Part shown: one piece after another, positions 50,390 to 57,899 of the stretch
Layout of the letters: each line of letters begins with the position of its first letter
How positions within the stretch are numbered: the first letter of the stretch is position 1
Assembly: GCF_002933875.1 (NCBI RefSeq)
Contig: NZ_BFAV01000019.1
Location: forward strand, 1 to 64,000
Source: Desulfocucumis palustris
GTDB taxonomy: Bacteria > Bacillota > Desulfotomaculia > Desulfotomaculales > Desulfocucumaceae
Direction: 5' to 3'
DNA length: 64,000 bases
Program-made: the position numbers and the translations under genes
The notes under the pieces: generated by a model
What the model was told of the DNA's origin: nothing
The model's input: the letters and a program-made list of their open reading frames with translations, nothing else
Database searches by the model: none

Positions 50390-51729
50390 AAGGAGTAAAA
50401 TTATCAAACCTCTATAGCAATAACATTGATATTGTTATTGCTATTGCTCATCTAATATCACAAGTTGATGTTGAATTACCTAATATTGCGGAGCAATCAA
50501 CAGATAAAAATGGTGTTATTTCACATGGTTTGGTAGCAAATGAAGCACAACGCGTTACATTACCTGGTTCTATTCACCATCGTTTATTAGTTGGTATCAA
50601 CAATAACGTTGATATTGTTTATCCAGCAGTACAAATTAATGTTGAGTCACCTAATATTGCGGAGCAATCAGCTAAAAATGGTATTATTTTACATGTTTTA
50701 ATGGGTAATCAAACACAGCGCGCTACATTACCTGGTTCTATTCACCATCGTTTGTTAGTTGGTAACAACAGTAATGTTGATATTGTTCATCCAATACCAC
50801 AAGTTGATGTTGAGTTACCCAATATTGCAGAGCAATCAGCAGATATAAATGGTGTTATTTTACATGGTTTAATAGGAGATGAAGCGCAACGCGCTACATT
50901 GCCTGGTTCTATTTACCATCGTTTGTTGGTTGGCAACAATAATAACATTGGTATTGTTGATATTGTTTATCCGATATTACAAGTTGATGTTGAATCACCT
51001 AATATTGCGGAGCCATCAACAGATAAAAATGGTGTTATTTTGCATGGTTTAGTAGCAAATGAAGCACAACGTGCTATATTAAACTTACCTGGTTCTATTC
51101 ACCATCGTTTGTTGGTTGGCAACAATAATAACATTGGTATTGTTGATATTGTTCGTCCGATACTCCAAGTTGATGTTGAGTCACCTAATATTGTGGAGCA
51201 ATCAGCAGATAAAAATGGTATTATTTTACATGGTTTAGCAGCAAAGGAAGCACAACGCGCTACATTGAACTTACCCGGTTCTATTCACCATCGTTTGTTA
51301 GTTGGCAACAATAATAACATTGGTATTGTTGATATTATTCATCCGATGCTCCAAGTTGATGTTGAGTCACCTAATATTGCGGAGCAATTAACAGATATAA
51401 ACGGTATTATTTTACATGGTTTAGTGGCAAAGGAAGCGCAACGCGCTACATTAAACTTGCCTGGTTCTATTCACCATCGTTTGCTAGTTGGTAACAACAA
51501 TAATATTGGTATTGTTGATATTGTTCATCCGATATTGCAAGTTGATGTTGAGTCACCTAATATTGCAGGACAATTAATAGATAAAAATGGTATTATTTTA
51601 CATGATTTAATGACAAAGGAAGCGCAACGCGCAATATTAAACTTACATGGTTCTATTCACCATCGTTTGTTGGTTGGTAACAATAATAATATTGGTTATA
51701 TTAGTTGCCAATATGCTTTCATAATGTGA
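50374..51729 (+). CDS. third beta-repeat fiber ending in YAFIM
   Basis: A 451-residue protein, TTG with GAGGTGA 8 bases before it. After a short N terminus it consists of seven repeats of 56-62 residues: LPGSIHHRLLVGNNNN, then (G)IVDIV-x-P, LQVDVESPNIAEQ and NGIILHGLVAKEAQRA. The LPGSIHHRLLV strand resembles the LPG-x-I-x-V-R units of the other two fibers, and the C terminus CQYAFIM is the same. It lacks both the lectin head and the DNRLRE domain. Strongly AT-rich. It appears to be a minimal fiber in which only the repeat stalk and terminal tag remain. Confidence 0.65.
   Translation: MGINLKGVKLSNLYSNNIDIVIAIAHLISQVDVELPNIAEQSTDKNGVISHGLVANEAQRVTLPGSIHHRLLVGINNNVDIVYPAVQINVESPNIAEQSAKNGIILHVLMGNQTQRATLPGSIHHRLLVGNNSNVDIVHPIPQVDVELPNIAEQSADINGVILHGLIGDEAQRATLPGSIYHRLLVGNNNNIGIVDIVYPILQVDVESPNIAEPSTDKNGVILHGLVANEAQRAILNLPGSIHHRLLVGNNNNIGIVDIVRPILQVDVESPNIVEQSADKNGIILHGLAAKEAQRATLNLPGSIHHRLLVGNNNNIGIVDIIHPMLQVDVESPNIAEQLTDINGIILHGLVAKEAQRATLNLPGSIHHRLLVGNNNNIGIVDIVHPILQVDVESPNIAGQLIDKNGIILHDLMTKEAQRAILNLHGSIHHRLLVGNNNNIGYISCQYAFIM
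50458..51690 (+). repeat. seven long tandem repeats (up to 186 bp)
   Basis: The last four units are 62 codons long and very similar; the first three are shorter by the LN and GIVDI/NNIG segments. Words such as GGTTCTATTCACCATCGTTT recur in each unit. The gradient from short divergent to long similar units suggests expansion toward the 3' end. Confidence 0.8.
51712..51726 (+). repeat. conserved YAFIM codons, copy 3
   Basis: TATGCTTTCATAATG before TGA. The surrounding gene is far more AT-rich than the other two fiber genes, yet these 15 bases are identical. Confidence 0.85.
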
Positions 51730-51983
51730 AAAAGCCACGATTAAATCCTGCCTATGAATCTATAGTGCCTTAAAAATAGATGATATAGCTGAAACTCAGA
51801 CTAAAGTATTTATCAGGGAATTGTCCCAAAAAAGCTACAGTGCAATTTAAAGATTCTATGATGGAAACAGTTCAGTCCAAAGAAAACTAGGAACAATAAG
51901 GAAGAAGAGATTGTAAGGAAGCAAAAAGGATATTAAGACATTGAAAGATGAGATACAGCCGCAATGAGAGGGAGGCAATAAAA
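51730..51983 (+). other. degenerate coding-like DNA before the holin
   Basis: About 250 bases with no intact gene. Broken frames read like a helical phage protein (AETQTKVFIRELSQKSYSA, then GSKKDIKTLKDEIQ), interrupted by stops and frame changes. This is consistent with a decayed XhlA-like or coiled-coil gene of a lysis module, but the evidence is weak. Confidence 0.3.
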
Positions 51984-52241
51984 ATGAGTATTAATTGGAA
52001 GAAAAAATTGGGAAGCAGAAAATTTTGGGCATTCATCTCCGCCATTACCACCAGTGTCTGTGTGCTGGCAAATGCCGGCGAAGACACCACCGCGGAGATA
52101 TTGGGTCTTATAGGCGCAGTTGGCTCCGCTGTGATTTATGTCCTGGCTGAAGCATATGTGGACGGTAAAACTGTAAAAGGCGCGCCTGCAGAGCTTGTGG
52201 AAGATACTGTGGAGGCGGAATATCAAAACCATATGAAATAA
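51984..52241 (+). CDS. phage-type holin
   Basis: An 85-residue membrane protein, ATG with GGGAGG upstream. It starts SINWKKKLGSRKFWAFI, a common opening of small phage holins, has two hydrophobic segments (about residues 13-32 and 39-58: ILGLIGAVGSAVIYVLAEAY) and an acidic C-terminal tail. Holins open the membrane for lysins; here the C39-like peptidase 4.5 kb upstream is the likely partner. It is the last gene of the tail locus. Confidence 0.8.
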   Translation: MSINWKKKLGSRKFWAFISAITTSVCVLANAGEDTTAEILGLIGAVGSAVIYVLAEAYVDGKTVKGAPAELVEDTVEAEYQNHMK

Positions 52242-52382
52242 AATCCGCCAGATGCCCGCGAGCTCCTTCAGCAATTCGCCCCTTTTTAAGGCAATAATTT
52301 TATCGAAAAAAGTCAAAAAAGAAAAAGGAAATTCATTCAATCAATAAAATATATTAGGTGCAATAACTTTTATAGGGAGTTG

Positions 52383-53117
52383 ATGAGCCGCTTGGATGAT
52401 AATTTCCGTCAGGGGCAGGTTGATTTTCTTGGCATCACCGAAGAAGAGATAGCTTTAATGAGCAATTATAAAGACGTTTTTACCCGGGAAGCGGACAGGG
52501 TTGTGGAGGTTTTTTATAATCATATATTGAAAAACCAGGAGTTAAGAAAACTCATTGAAACTCACAGCACCATAAACAGGTTAAAGGATACCCAAAAGCA
52601 ATATTTTATCAGCCTGACTTCCGGCAATCTGGATGGAAATTATGTGAATCGTCGCCTTGCCATCGGCTTAAAGCACCGGGAAATAGGGCTCTCTCCCAAA
52701 TGGTATATCGGCGCCTATCAAATTTATTTATCCGAAATATACATGCTATTGCAGTCGGAACACCCGGAAGACCCCGCCGCCCTGCAAAGGGCGTATAATG
52801 CTTTTCAGAAAAGGGTTAATTTTGACATGCAGCTGGCCATAGAAAATTATATAACCGATCAATTGCAGCAATTGCTGACCTTTGGCCAGGATATAGGCCT
52901 GGTGGCCAAGGTGATTGAAGAAATAGCCGAGCAGACCAATATGCTGTCTCTGAATGCTTCCATTGAAGCCGCCCGGGCCGGAGAGCACGGCCGGACCTTC
53001 GCGGTGGTTGCCGGGGAGGTTAGAAAACTGGCGGAAAAATCCGCCAGGTCCGCCAAGGATATCGCGGAGACGGTACGGAAGAACCAGGGCGCCATTGACA
53101 AAATGATGTTGAAATAA
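52383..53117 (+). CDS. short globin-coupled chemoreceptor-like sensor
   Basis: A 244-residue soluble protein. Residues 1-160 are a protoglobin sensor domain with the proximal His98 in [18 protein letters not shown], as in HemAT aerotaxis transducers. Residues 170-240 contain only the hairpin tip of a methyl-accepting domain ([40 protein letters not shown]). HemAT proteins are normally about 430 residues, so the signalling coiled coil is much shortened and methylation helices are absent. It may sense oxygen or NO and interact with CheA/CheW. ATG after GGGAG. It is followed by a strong terminator. Confidence 0.8.
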   Translation: MSRLDDNFRQGQVDFLGITEEEIALMSNYKDVFTREADRVVEVFYNHILKNQELRKLIETHSTINRLKDTQKQYFISLTSGNLDGNYVNRRLAIGLKHREIGLSPKWYIGAYQIYLSEIYMLLQSEHPEDPAALQRAYNAFQKRVNFDMQLAIENYITDQLQQLLTFGQDIGLVAKVIEEIAEQTNMLSLNASIEAARAGEHGRTFAVVAGEVRKLAEKSARSAKDIAETVRKNQGAIDKMMLK

Positions 53118-53166
53118 TCCTCTGGAAAACTAACGGCAGGAAAAGTCTGCCGGCTGTGCTAACGGT

Positions 53167-53195
53167 AAAGCCCCTTTTATGCCAAAAGGGGCTTT
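53167..53195 (+). terminator. Rho-independent terminator
   Basis: A perfect 12-pair stem AAAGCCCCTTTT/AAAAGGGGCTTT with loop ATGCC after the sensor gene. CCTTGTCG follows, so the U-tract is within the stem. Confidence 0.8.
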
Positions 53196-53281
53196 CCTTG
53201 TCGTTCAGGAAAGTGTATGAAGCTACTGATTTTTCAATTGTCCTGAAAGATTATCCCATACTTTGCTGGTAATACTGTAAA

Positions 53282-53488
53282 TTAGTTTTCCCAGCTTTCT
53301 TCGGTAATACCAGCTTGCCTAAGTATTTCCTTCAGTAATGGAACGCTAATGTCGCCTTCGTGTGGGTTTGGGATACGCAGTTTTAATTGTCCTTTACGCA
53401 TAAAAGAGTGGCGATCTCCCGAAAACGGGCCTTCAAATCCAAATGACCGTAAGCGTCTGATTAATTCTCGTTTGTTAATGGGCTTCAT
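53282..53488 (-). CDS. hicA: HicA-family mRNA interferase toxin
   Basis: A 68-residue protein of the HicA/YcfA family with a double-stranded-RNA-binding-like fold. The catalytic His27 lies in SGDRHSFMRKG, and PNPHEGDISVPLLKEILRQAGI is the typical C-terminal half. HicA cleaves mRNA without need for ribosomes. Its ATG overlaps the end of the antitoxin gene by 4 bases, so translation is coupled; here the antitoxin gene comes first. Confidence 0.88.
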   Translation of the reverse strand: MKPINKRELIRRLRSFGFEGPFSGDRHSFMRKGQLKLRIPNPHEGDISVPLLKEILRQAGITEESWEN

Positions 53489-53742
53489 GCTTCGGCCACT
53501 GTTACATTAAGATCAATCCCGCCGATCTGTGGAAGCGGGTCATGGTCGCGTAATTTAAGAATAAGCCATTCTTCGAGAACTTCTTGAAGTTCTTCCCTAC
53601 AGTCCTCCAGTGACTTTTGGTTTGCCCATACACCCGGACAGGAAGGTATTTCACCAAAAAAAGAACCATCCTCAAGTATTTTATATTTTGCCTCACGCAT
53701 TGCCGCACTTGTAAAAGCCGTTAAAATAGGCAGCTTAATCAA
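53485..53742 (-). CDS. hicB: HicB-family antitoxin
   Basis: An 85-residue HicB-type antitoxin with the partial RNase H-like fold (YKILEDGSFFGEIPSCPGVWA, CREELQEVLEEWL). The TTG start at 53742 gives an N terminus like that of close HicB relatives (LTAF/LTAY-IQAAMR), although AGGAG is almost in contact with it. A later ATG at 53700 would remove only the leader segment. It neutralises the downstream HicA and probably represses the pair. It has no separate DNA-binding domain. Confidence 0.85.
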   Translation of the reverse strand: MIKLPILTAFTSAAMREAKYKILEDGSFFGEIPSCPGVWANQKSLEDCREELQEVLEEWLILKLRDHDPLPQIGGIDLNVTVAEA

Positions 53743-53814
53743 CTCCTAAATAGCCTTTAAACTATAATATTATATTAGCCAGTATTTGTAAATCTTGAAT
53801 GCTTATTTAAAAAA

Positions 53815-53858
53815 GGGAGTGGCAACACCGTAAGGGTTGGATTCCTTTCTTCGGCACC
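53815..53858 (+). tRNA. truncated tRNA-Leu 3' end (remnant)
   Basis: The sequence keeps a type II variable arm (GTGGCAACAC), a T arm (AAGGG, loop TTGGATT, CCTTT), the 3' acceptor strand CTTCGGC, discriminator A and CC. GCCGAAG...CTTCGGCACCA is the normal acceptor of many clostridial tRNA-Leu genes. The 5' two thirds, including the anticodon, are absent, and the T loop has G where C is invariant, so it is not functional. A terminator follows, as after a real tRNA gene. It looks like an attachment-site scar. Confidence 0.7.
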
Positions 53859-53865
53859 TGATTCA

Positions 53866-53892
53866 AAAAACCCGCGTTGGTCGCGGGTTTTT
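53866..53892. terminator. bidirectional Rho-independent terminator
   Basis: AAAAACCCGCG/CGCGGGTTTTT form an 11-pair stem around TTGGT. On the plus strand it follows the tRNA remnant; on the minus strand it follows the ATPase gene. Confidence 0.85.
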
Positions 53893-53894
53893 CA

Positions 53895-55019
53895 CTATAT
53901 GTCTTGGGTAGCGGCGATTTCCAGTATCCTGGTCAGGGTTTGCTCCCTCCGGGCGTTAACTTCGTCAAAGTTCATGTACGGTACGTATAAGGTTTCCATG
54001 CGGTCGTGCTCGGCCTTGGCTTTGGCGATGAACTCTATGGCCAGTTCCATGCTCCGGCGGTACATTTCCCGGGCGGTGGTCTTTTCGGCAAGATACCGGG
54101 AATCCAGAACAGGGTTGACGAACTGCATGGTGTCGATTATTTCATCCTCGGCCCGGGGCTTGTAAAAATGAGGCTCAACGGAATTAATAACGGCAATATC
54201 CAGCTGTGGTATGACCAGGTGGTCTATATTCTCCGGCGTAAGGGCGCAGTGATAGGCCTCAACATCAAAACCCCTCATCATGGCGGCGTCCGCCAGCCTT
54301 TTTACCAGCGTGGTTTTACCAGTTCCATCATCCCCGGTGATAATATACCTTTTGCTCAAATCGTCCACCACGGTATTTAAATGACTCACCGAGCCGTCAG
54401 GGGTGATTGCGGTTATAAAAAGGTGTCTTGCTTTTGGCTTATCCGTTTGTCGGTTTTTCCCCTCAAATATCCGGTGTGTCAGTTCAAGACAAACTTTATC
54501 CAGCGCCCCCGCGTCCAGGGCTCCTGTGTCCTGATAGTAGGATTCCACCTGGTCCAGGAATATTTTGGCGCTGGCCAGATAACCGTATGCCCTGCGGAAA
54601 AGTCTTCCGACTTCCCGGTTGGTCGCCAGTATTTCTTGTTTGTTCCCCGTCAGCCCCTTGGAATCCCAATGGTCCCCCAGATGTATTATCTCGTCCACCG
54701 CACCGGGATTACGGGGGTCAACCACGTGGGGGCTTGTTCCATCCAGGAGGGCTACCCGGATTGCCGGTATCACAACACCATCCAGAGAGCCGTTGTCCGA
54801 GGAACAGCAGTGAAACTCCACATCATAGCCTCTATCAAGCATTTCCTCTCCGATTTTTCGCATGAAGGTGGATTTGCCGACCCCCGGGCCGCCTTTAATA
54901 ACAAAAATCCTGTTGGCGTCGGTTTCAATGATGTAATCATAAAAGGAATGGAAGCCTTTGCTGGTATTGCCTCCGGGAAAATATTTTTTAAGGTTTCCTT
55001 TTATTCTGTCGCCTTTCAC
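53895..55019 (-). CDS. tandem P-loop ATPase (PRK06851 type)
   Basis: A 374-residue protein with two P-loop domains in tandem, Walker A GGPGVGKST at 43-51 and GDDGTGKTT at 229-237, each followed by a (Y/F)-(D)-V-E-(F/A)-(Y/H)-H-C strand. Architecture and length fit the PRK06851 family of clostridial and bacillar ATPases, whose function is not established. It lies alone on the minus strand. It is not obviously related to the tail locus. Confidence 0.8.
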   Translation of the reverse strand: MKGDRIKGNLKKYFPGGNTSKGFHSFYDYIIETDANRIFVIKGGPGVGKSTFMRKIGEEMLDRGYDVEFHCCSSDNGSLDGVVIPAIRVALLDGTSPHVVDPRNPGAVDEIIHLGDHWDSKGLTGNKQEILATNREVGRLFRRAYGYLASAKIFLDQVESYYQDTGALDAGALDKVCLELTHRIFEGKNRQTDKPKARHLFITAITPDGSVSHLNTVVDDLSKRYIITGDDGTGKTTLVKRLADAAMMRGFDVEAYHCALTPENIDHLVIPQLDIAVINSVEPHFYKPRAEDEIIDTMQFVNPVLDSRYLAEKTTAREMYRRSMELAIEFIAKAKAEHDRMETLYVPYMNFDEVNARREQTLTRILEIAATQDI

Positions 55020-55158
55020 GCACCATCACCTCCTGTCTATAAATATATTTGCCGTGGCGGAAGAAAATGCAAGATTCGGGGATATATGATTTTTTATTTC
55101 AGCGTGTTAAAATTATACTGTTATTTATTTTACCGGCTTTTAATCCGAGGTGCGGCTG

Positions 55159-55740
55159 ATGTATGGTACCAGAATAGTCATAGCGGACGGTGACGGCAAT
55201 TTCCGGAAAACCCTCAGGGAAATATTCCGCCACACAGACTACCAGATAGTGGGGGAGGCGTCGGATGCGCACAGCGCCCTGCAGATGATTTTCCAGCAGG
55301 AGCCCAAACTGGTGGTGTTGGACCCTTGGCTGCCGGGTACTGAAAATATTAATGTGGCGGAGATTGTGGATGAACACAGGGTGGCTCCGGTGTTGATGGC
55401 CATACCGCAAACCAGGGGTGAGATAGAGGACTTCGCCTGGTCCCCTGGGGTTTATGGCGTCCTGCTGAAGCCGGTGCAGGATATAACCGTGCAGACCATA
55501 ATAGAATCGGCCCTGGCCAATTTTGACAGGGCCATGCGGCTGTCCAGGGAGGTATATCAGCTCAGGAAGGAGCTGGAAACCAGAAAGGTTGTGGAGCAGG
55601 CCAAGGGCTTGCTGATGGAAAAGAAATCCCTGTCGGAAAAGGAAGCGTTCAAATACATTCAGAAGCTTAGCATGAACAAATCCCTTCCACTGGCCAAGGT
55701 GGCTAAAAATATAATACTGTTTTACCAGAAGCAACCATAA
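55159..55740 (+). CDS. ANTAR response regulator 1
   Basis: A 193-residue protein with a receiver domain (acidic pocket DGDGN at 10-14, phosphoacceptor Asp55 in LVVLDPWLPG, conserved Lys in LLKPVQ) and a C-terminal ANTAR RNA-binding domain (QAKGLLMEKKSLSEKEAFKYIQKLSMNK). ANTAR proteins bind twin hexaloop hairpins and prevent termination. ATG 55159 lies 9 bases after GAGG; the upstream in-frame GTG is less well placed. It stands directly before the nitrogen genes, so it probably controls them. Confidence 0.88.
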   Translation: MYGTRIVIADGDGNFRKTLREIFRHTDYQIVGEASDAHSALQMIFQQEPKLVVLDPWLPGTENINVAEIVDEHRVAPVLMAIPQTRGEIEDFAWSPGVYGVLLKPVQDITVQTIIESALANFDRAMRLSREVYQLRKELETRKVVEQAKGLLMEKKSLSEKEAFKYIQKLSMNKSLPLAKVAKNIILFYQKQP

Positions 55741-56117
55741 AATGTATACAATATTCTTATATCCGAACTGTTGATTTTATGCCGGTGAATATCTATACTT
55801 TATATTGTAAATAGCTTTTCGGGGCAATGACGTCCTTGTGCAGATCATTTTGATATGTTCTGTATAAGGGCGTTTTTGTTGTTTACTAACCTGTTGGGAG
55901 GGGATAAATGAAGAAAAACCGGTTCACAAACACATAATACCGCGAGAACCAAAAAAGCGTTGCCTTTAAGTTTGTAAAGAGATGATAACGGTATGATTTG
56001 GGGTAAAAAGATAACGGATAGAGATAAAAGATAAAAAAAGAAAGAGAAAAACAAAAATCAGGGCAGAGGATTTGCCCTGAAATTTTTGCCAATGTATTTT
56101 GGGAGGATGAAACTTAA
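55741..56117 (+). promoter_or_regulatory. leader of the FMN glutamate synthase gene
   Basis: About 375 bases without a full gene. At 55908-55937 a nine-codon frame (MKKNRFTNT) has a perfect GGGAGGGG site and may be a leader peptide. At 56058-56087 TCAGGGCA/TGCCCTGA form an eight-pair stem followed by AATTTTT, a likely attenuator. The stretch between them is A-rich. I did not find an ANTAR hexaloop pair here, unlike in the glnA and gltB leaders. Confidence 0.5.
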
Positions 56118-57698
56118 ATGAATTATAGCAATGGCACCAACGCTTCTGCAGCGACTCTTACCAAGCTCCGCACCGGGGACAGCAGGTGTCCCTACAGCGG
56201 AATGTGCGTGACCTGTCTGGACGGCTGTCCCGGTCTTTGCGAAATAGGCAAATCCGCCGTGCGGGGCAAAGAGATTCTTTATCCGCAGCCTTTCGGCAAA
56301 ACCACTTCGGCATCGGAGAAGAATTATCCGGTGGATTATTCCCATTTTAATATCATGGGGACCGCCGTGGGCGCCCAGGGCATCAAGGCGGACCCGGAAA
56401 CAGCCATATTTCCAGCGGTAAACCTTGAAACGGCGGTGGGCTCAAAGGGCGACTTGAAATTAAACCTTCCTATTGTAATAGCAGCCATGGGTTCAACCAA
56501 TGTGGCGGCCAACAACTGGGATCACCTGGCAGCCGGCGCCGCCATTTCCGGGGTGGGCATCGCCATAGGCGAGAATGTCTGCGCCATGGACCCCAACGTG
56601 GAAATTAAGGACGGCAGGGTGGTTCACTCACCGAACCTGGAACGCAGGGTTAAAGACTTCACGAATTGGTACGGCGGCAGGGGATTCATCGCCGTTCAGG
56701 CCAACGTGGAGGATACCACCCTTGGGGTGCAGGAATACGCCATTGAAAAACTGGGTGTTGAAGCGGTGGAACTTAAATGGGGCCAGGGGGCCAAGGACAT
56801 CGGCGGAGAAGTCAAGCTGGGCACCCTGGAAAGGGCGCTGCAGCTGAAGGAGCGCGGCTACATAGTGCTGCCCGACCCCACGGACCCCAAAGTTCAGGCT
56901 GCCTTCAAGTCAGGCGCTTTTACCGAGTTTGAGCGCCACTCCCGGATTGGCATGGTGGAATATGAGTCCTTTATGTCCAGGGTGGAAGAGCTGCGCAGGC
57001 GGGGCGCAAAGCACGTGTTCCTGAAAACAGGGGCCTATCGCCCGGCGGACCTGGCCAGGGCGGTTAAGTACGCCTCCGATGCCAGGCTTGACCTGCTTAC
57101 CGTTGACGGCGCCGGCGGCGGCACGGGCATGAGTCCCTGGAGGATGATGAACGAATGGGGCGTTCCCACGGTGTACATCCAGGCCCTGCTGGTAAAATAT
57201 ATTGATATGCTGGCAGCCAGGGGCGCCTATATACCCCCGGTGGCCATAGCCGGCGGCTTCACCCTGGAGGACCACATGTTCAAGGGCATTGCCCTGGGAG
57301 CGCCTTATATCAAGGCCATAGGAATGGCCCGTTCGGCCCTGTCCGCCGCCATGGTGGGCAAAACCGTGGGCGAGGCGGTAAAATCCGGCAAGGTTCCCGC
57401 GGAGTACAAAAAATACGGTGAAACCGTGGAGCAGATATTCATTGCCGCCAGCGAGCTGAAGGAAAAGCTGGGGACTGACGGATATAACAGGCTTCCGGTG
57501 GGCGCCATAGGGGTATACTCGTACTTCGAGCGCCTGGCCCAGGGGTTGCGCCAGTTCATGTGCGGGGCCAGGAAATTTGGTCTGAATTACATTACCAGGG
57601 ATGATATAGCCGCCCTTACCAGGGAAGCCGCTCATATTTCCGGCATCAGGTATATCATGGATTTGGACGATGAAGAGGTACTGCAAATTTTACGCTAG
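56118..57698 (+). CDS. FMN-binding glutamate synthase family protein (archaeal type)
   Basis: A 526-residue protein with the FMN/glutamate synthase barrel but no glutaminase domain. The N terminus has five cysteines (Cys24, 30, 33, 37, 41 in CPYSGMCVTCLDGCPGLC), probably binding an Fe-S cluster. Barrel motifs include VQANVEDTTLGVQ, ELKWGQGAKDIGGEVKLG, VDGAGGGTGMSPWRMMNEWG and AGGFTLEDHMFKGIALGAPY. Such stand-alone synthase domains make glutamate from 2-oxoglutarate with ammonia delivered by a separate amidotransferase, or serve related reactions. It stands between two ANTAR regulators and ahead of two glutamine synthetases. Confidence 0.85.
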   Translation: MNYSNGTNASAATLTKLRTGDSRCPYSGMCVTCLDGCPGLCEIGKSAVRGKEILYPQPFGKTTSASEKNYPVDYSHFNIMGTAVGAQGIKADPETAIFPAVNLETAVGSKGDLKLNLPIVIAAMGSTNVAANNWDHLAAGAAISGVGIAIGENVCAMDPNVEIKDGRVVHSPNLERRVKDFTNWYGGRGFIAVQANVEDTTLGVQEYAIEKLGVEAVELKWGQGAKDIGGEVKLGTLERALQLKERGYIVLPDPTDPKVQAAFKSGAFTEFERHSRIGMVEYESFMSRVEELRRRGAKHVFLKTGAYRPADLARAVKYASDARLDLLTVDGAGGGTGMSPWRMMNEWGVPTVYIQALLVKYIDMLAARGAYIPPVAIAGGFTLEDHMFKGIALGAPYIKAIGMARSALSAAMVGKTVGEAVKSGKVPAEYKKYGETVEQIFIAASELKEKLGTDGYNRLPVGAIGVYSYFERLAQGLRQFMCGARKFGLNYITRDDIAALTREAAHISGIRYIMDLDDEEVLQILR

Positions 57699-57713
57699 CA
57701 CCTAAAAAAACTA

Positions 57714-57742
57714 TTGCACTGTATCGACTCCACAGTTATAAT
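57714..57742 (+). promoter_or_regulatory. consensus-like sigma-70 promoter for ANTAR regulator 2
   Basis: TTGCAC and a perfect TATAAT are separated by exactly 17 bases, 16 bases after the preceding stop codon. It lies about 160 bases before the ATG of the second ANTAR regulator, with an attenuator between. Confidence 0.8.
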
Positions 57743-57802
57743 AGTTACATCGAAAACAAAACATGTGGATACAAAGGCGTATCTATACATTCAGGCGATG
57801 AT

Positions 57803-57837
57803 GCCCTCCCAGATTATTTATCTGCCGAGGGCTTTTT
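57803..57837 (+). terminator. attenuator in the leader of ANTAR regulator 2
   Basis: GCCCTC/GAGGGC plus inner AGAT/ATCT form a hairpin followed by TTTTT, about 60 bases before the ATG. This is consistent with control by antitermination, possibly by the ANTAR protein itself. Confidence 0.7.
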
Positions 57838-57899
57838 CTGTTCTTTTTGGTATTTTATTTGTGGTTTTAGTCAAACATTATACGGGGAGGCTCCCTCCG

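Noticed and set aside
30156-51729. Diversity-generating retroelement acting on the fiber 3' ends
   Set aside because: The shared fiber end suggested it, but no reverse transcriptase, template repeat or adenine-specific variation is visible in the window.
5402-52241. Complete prophage
   Set aside because: No integrase, repressor, replication, terminase, portal or capsid genes were found between the housekeeping flanks.
55741-56117. ANTAR hexaloop hairpins in the FMN glutamate synthase leader
   Set aside because: The attenuator is present, but no six-base loop with A1 and G4 on a stable stem could be found there.
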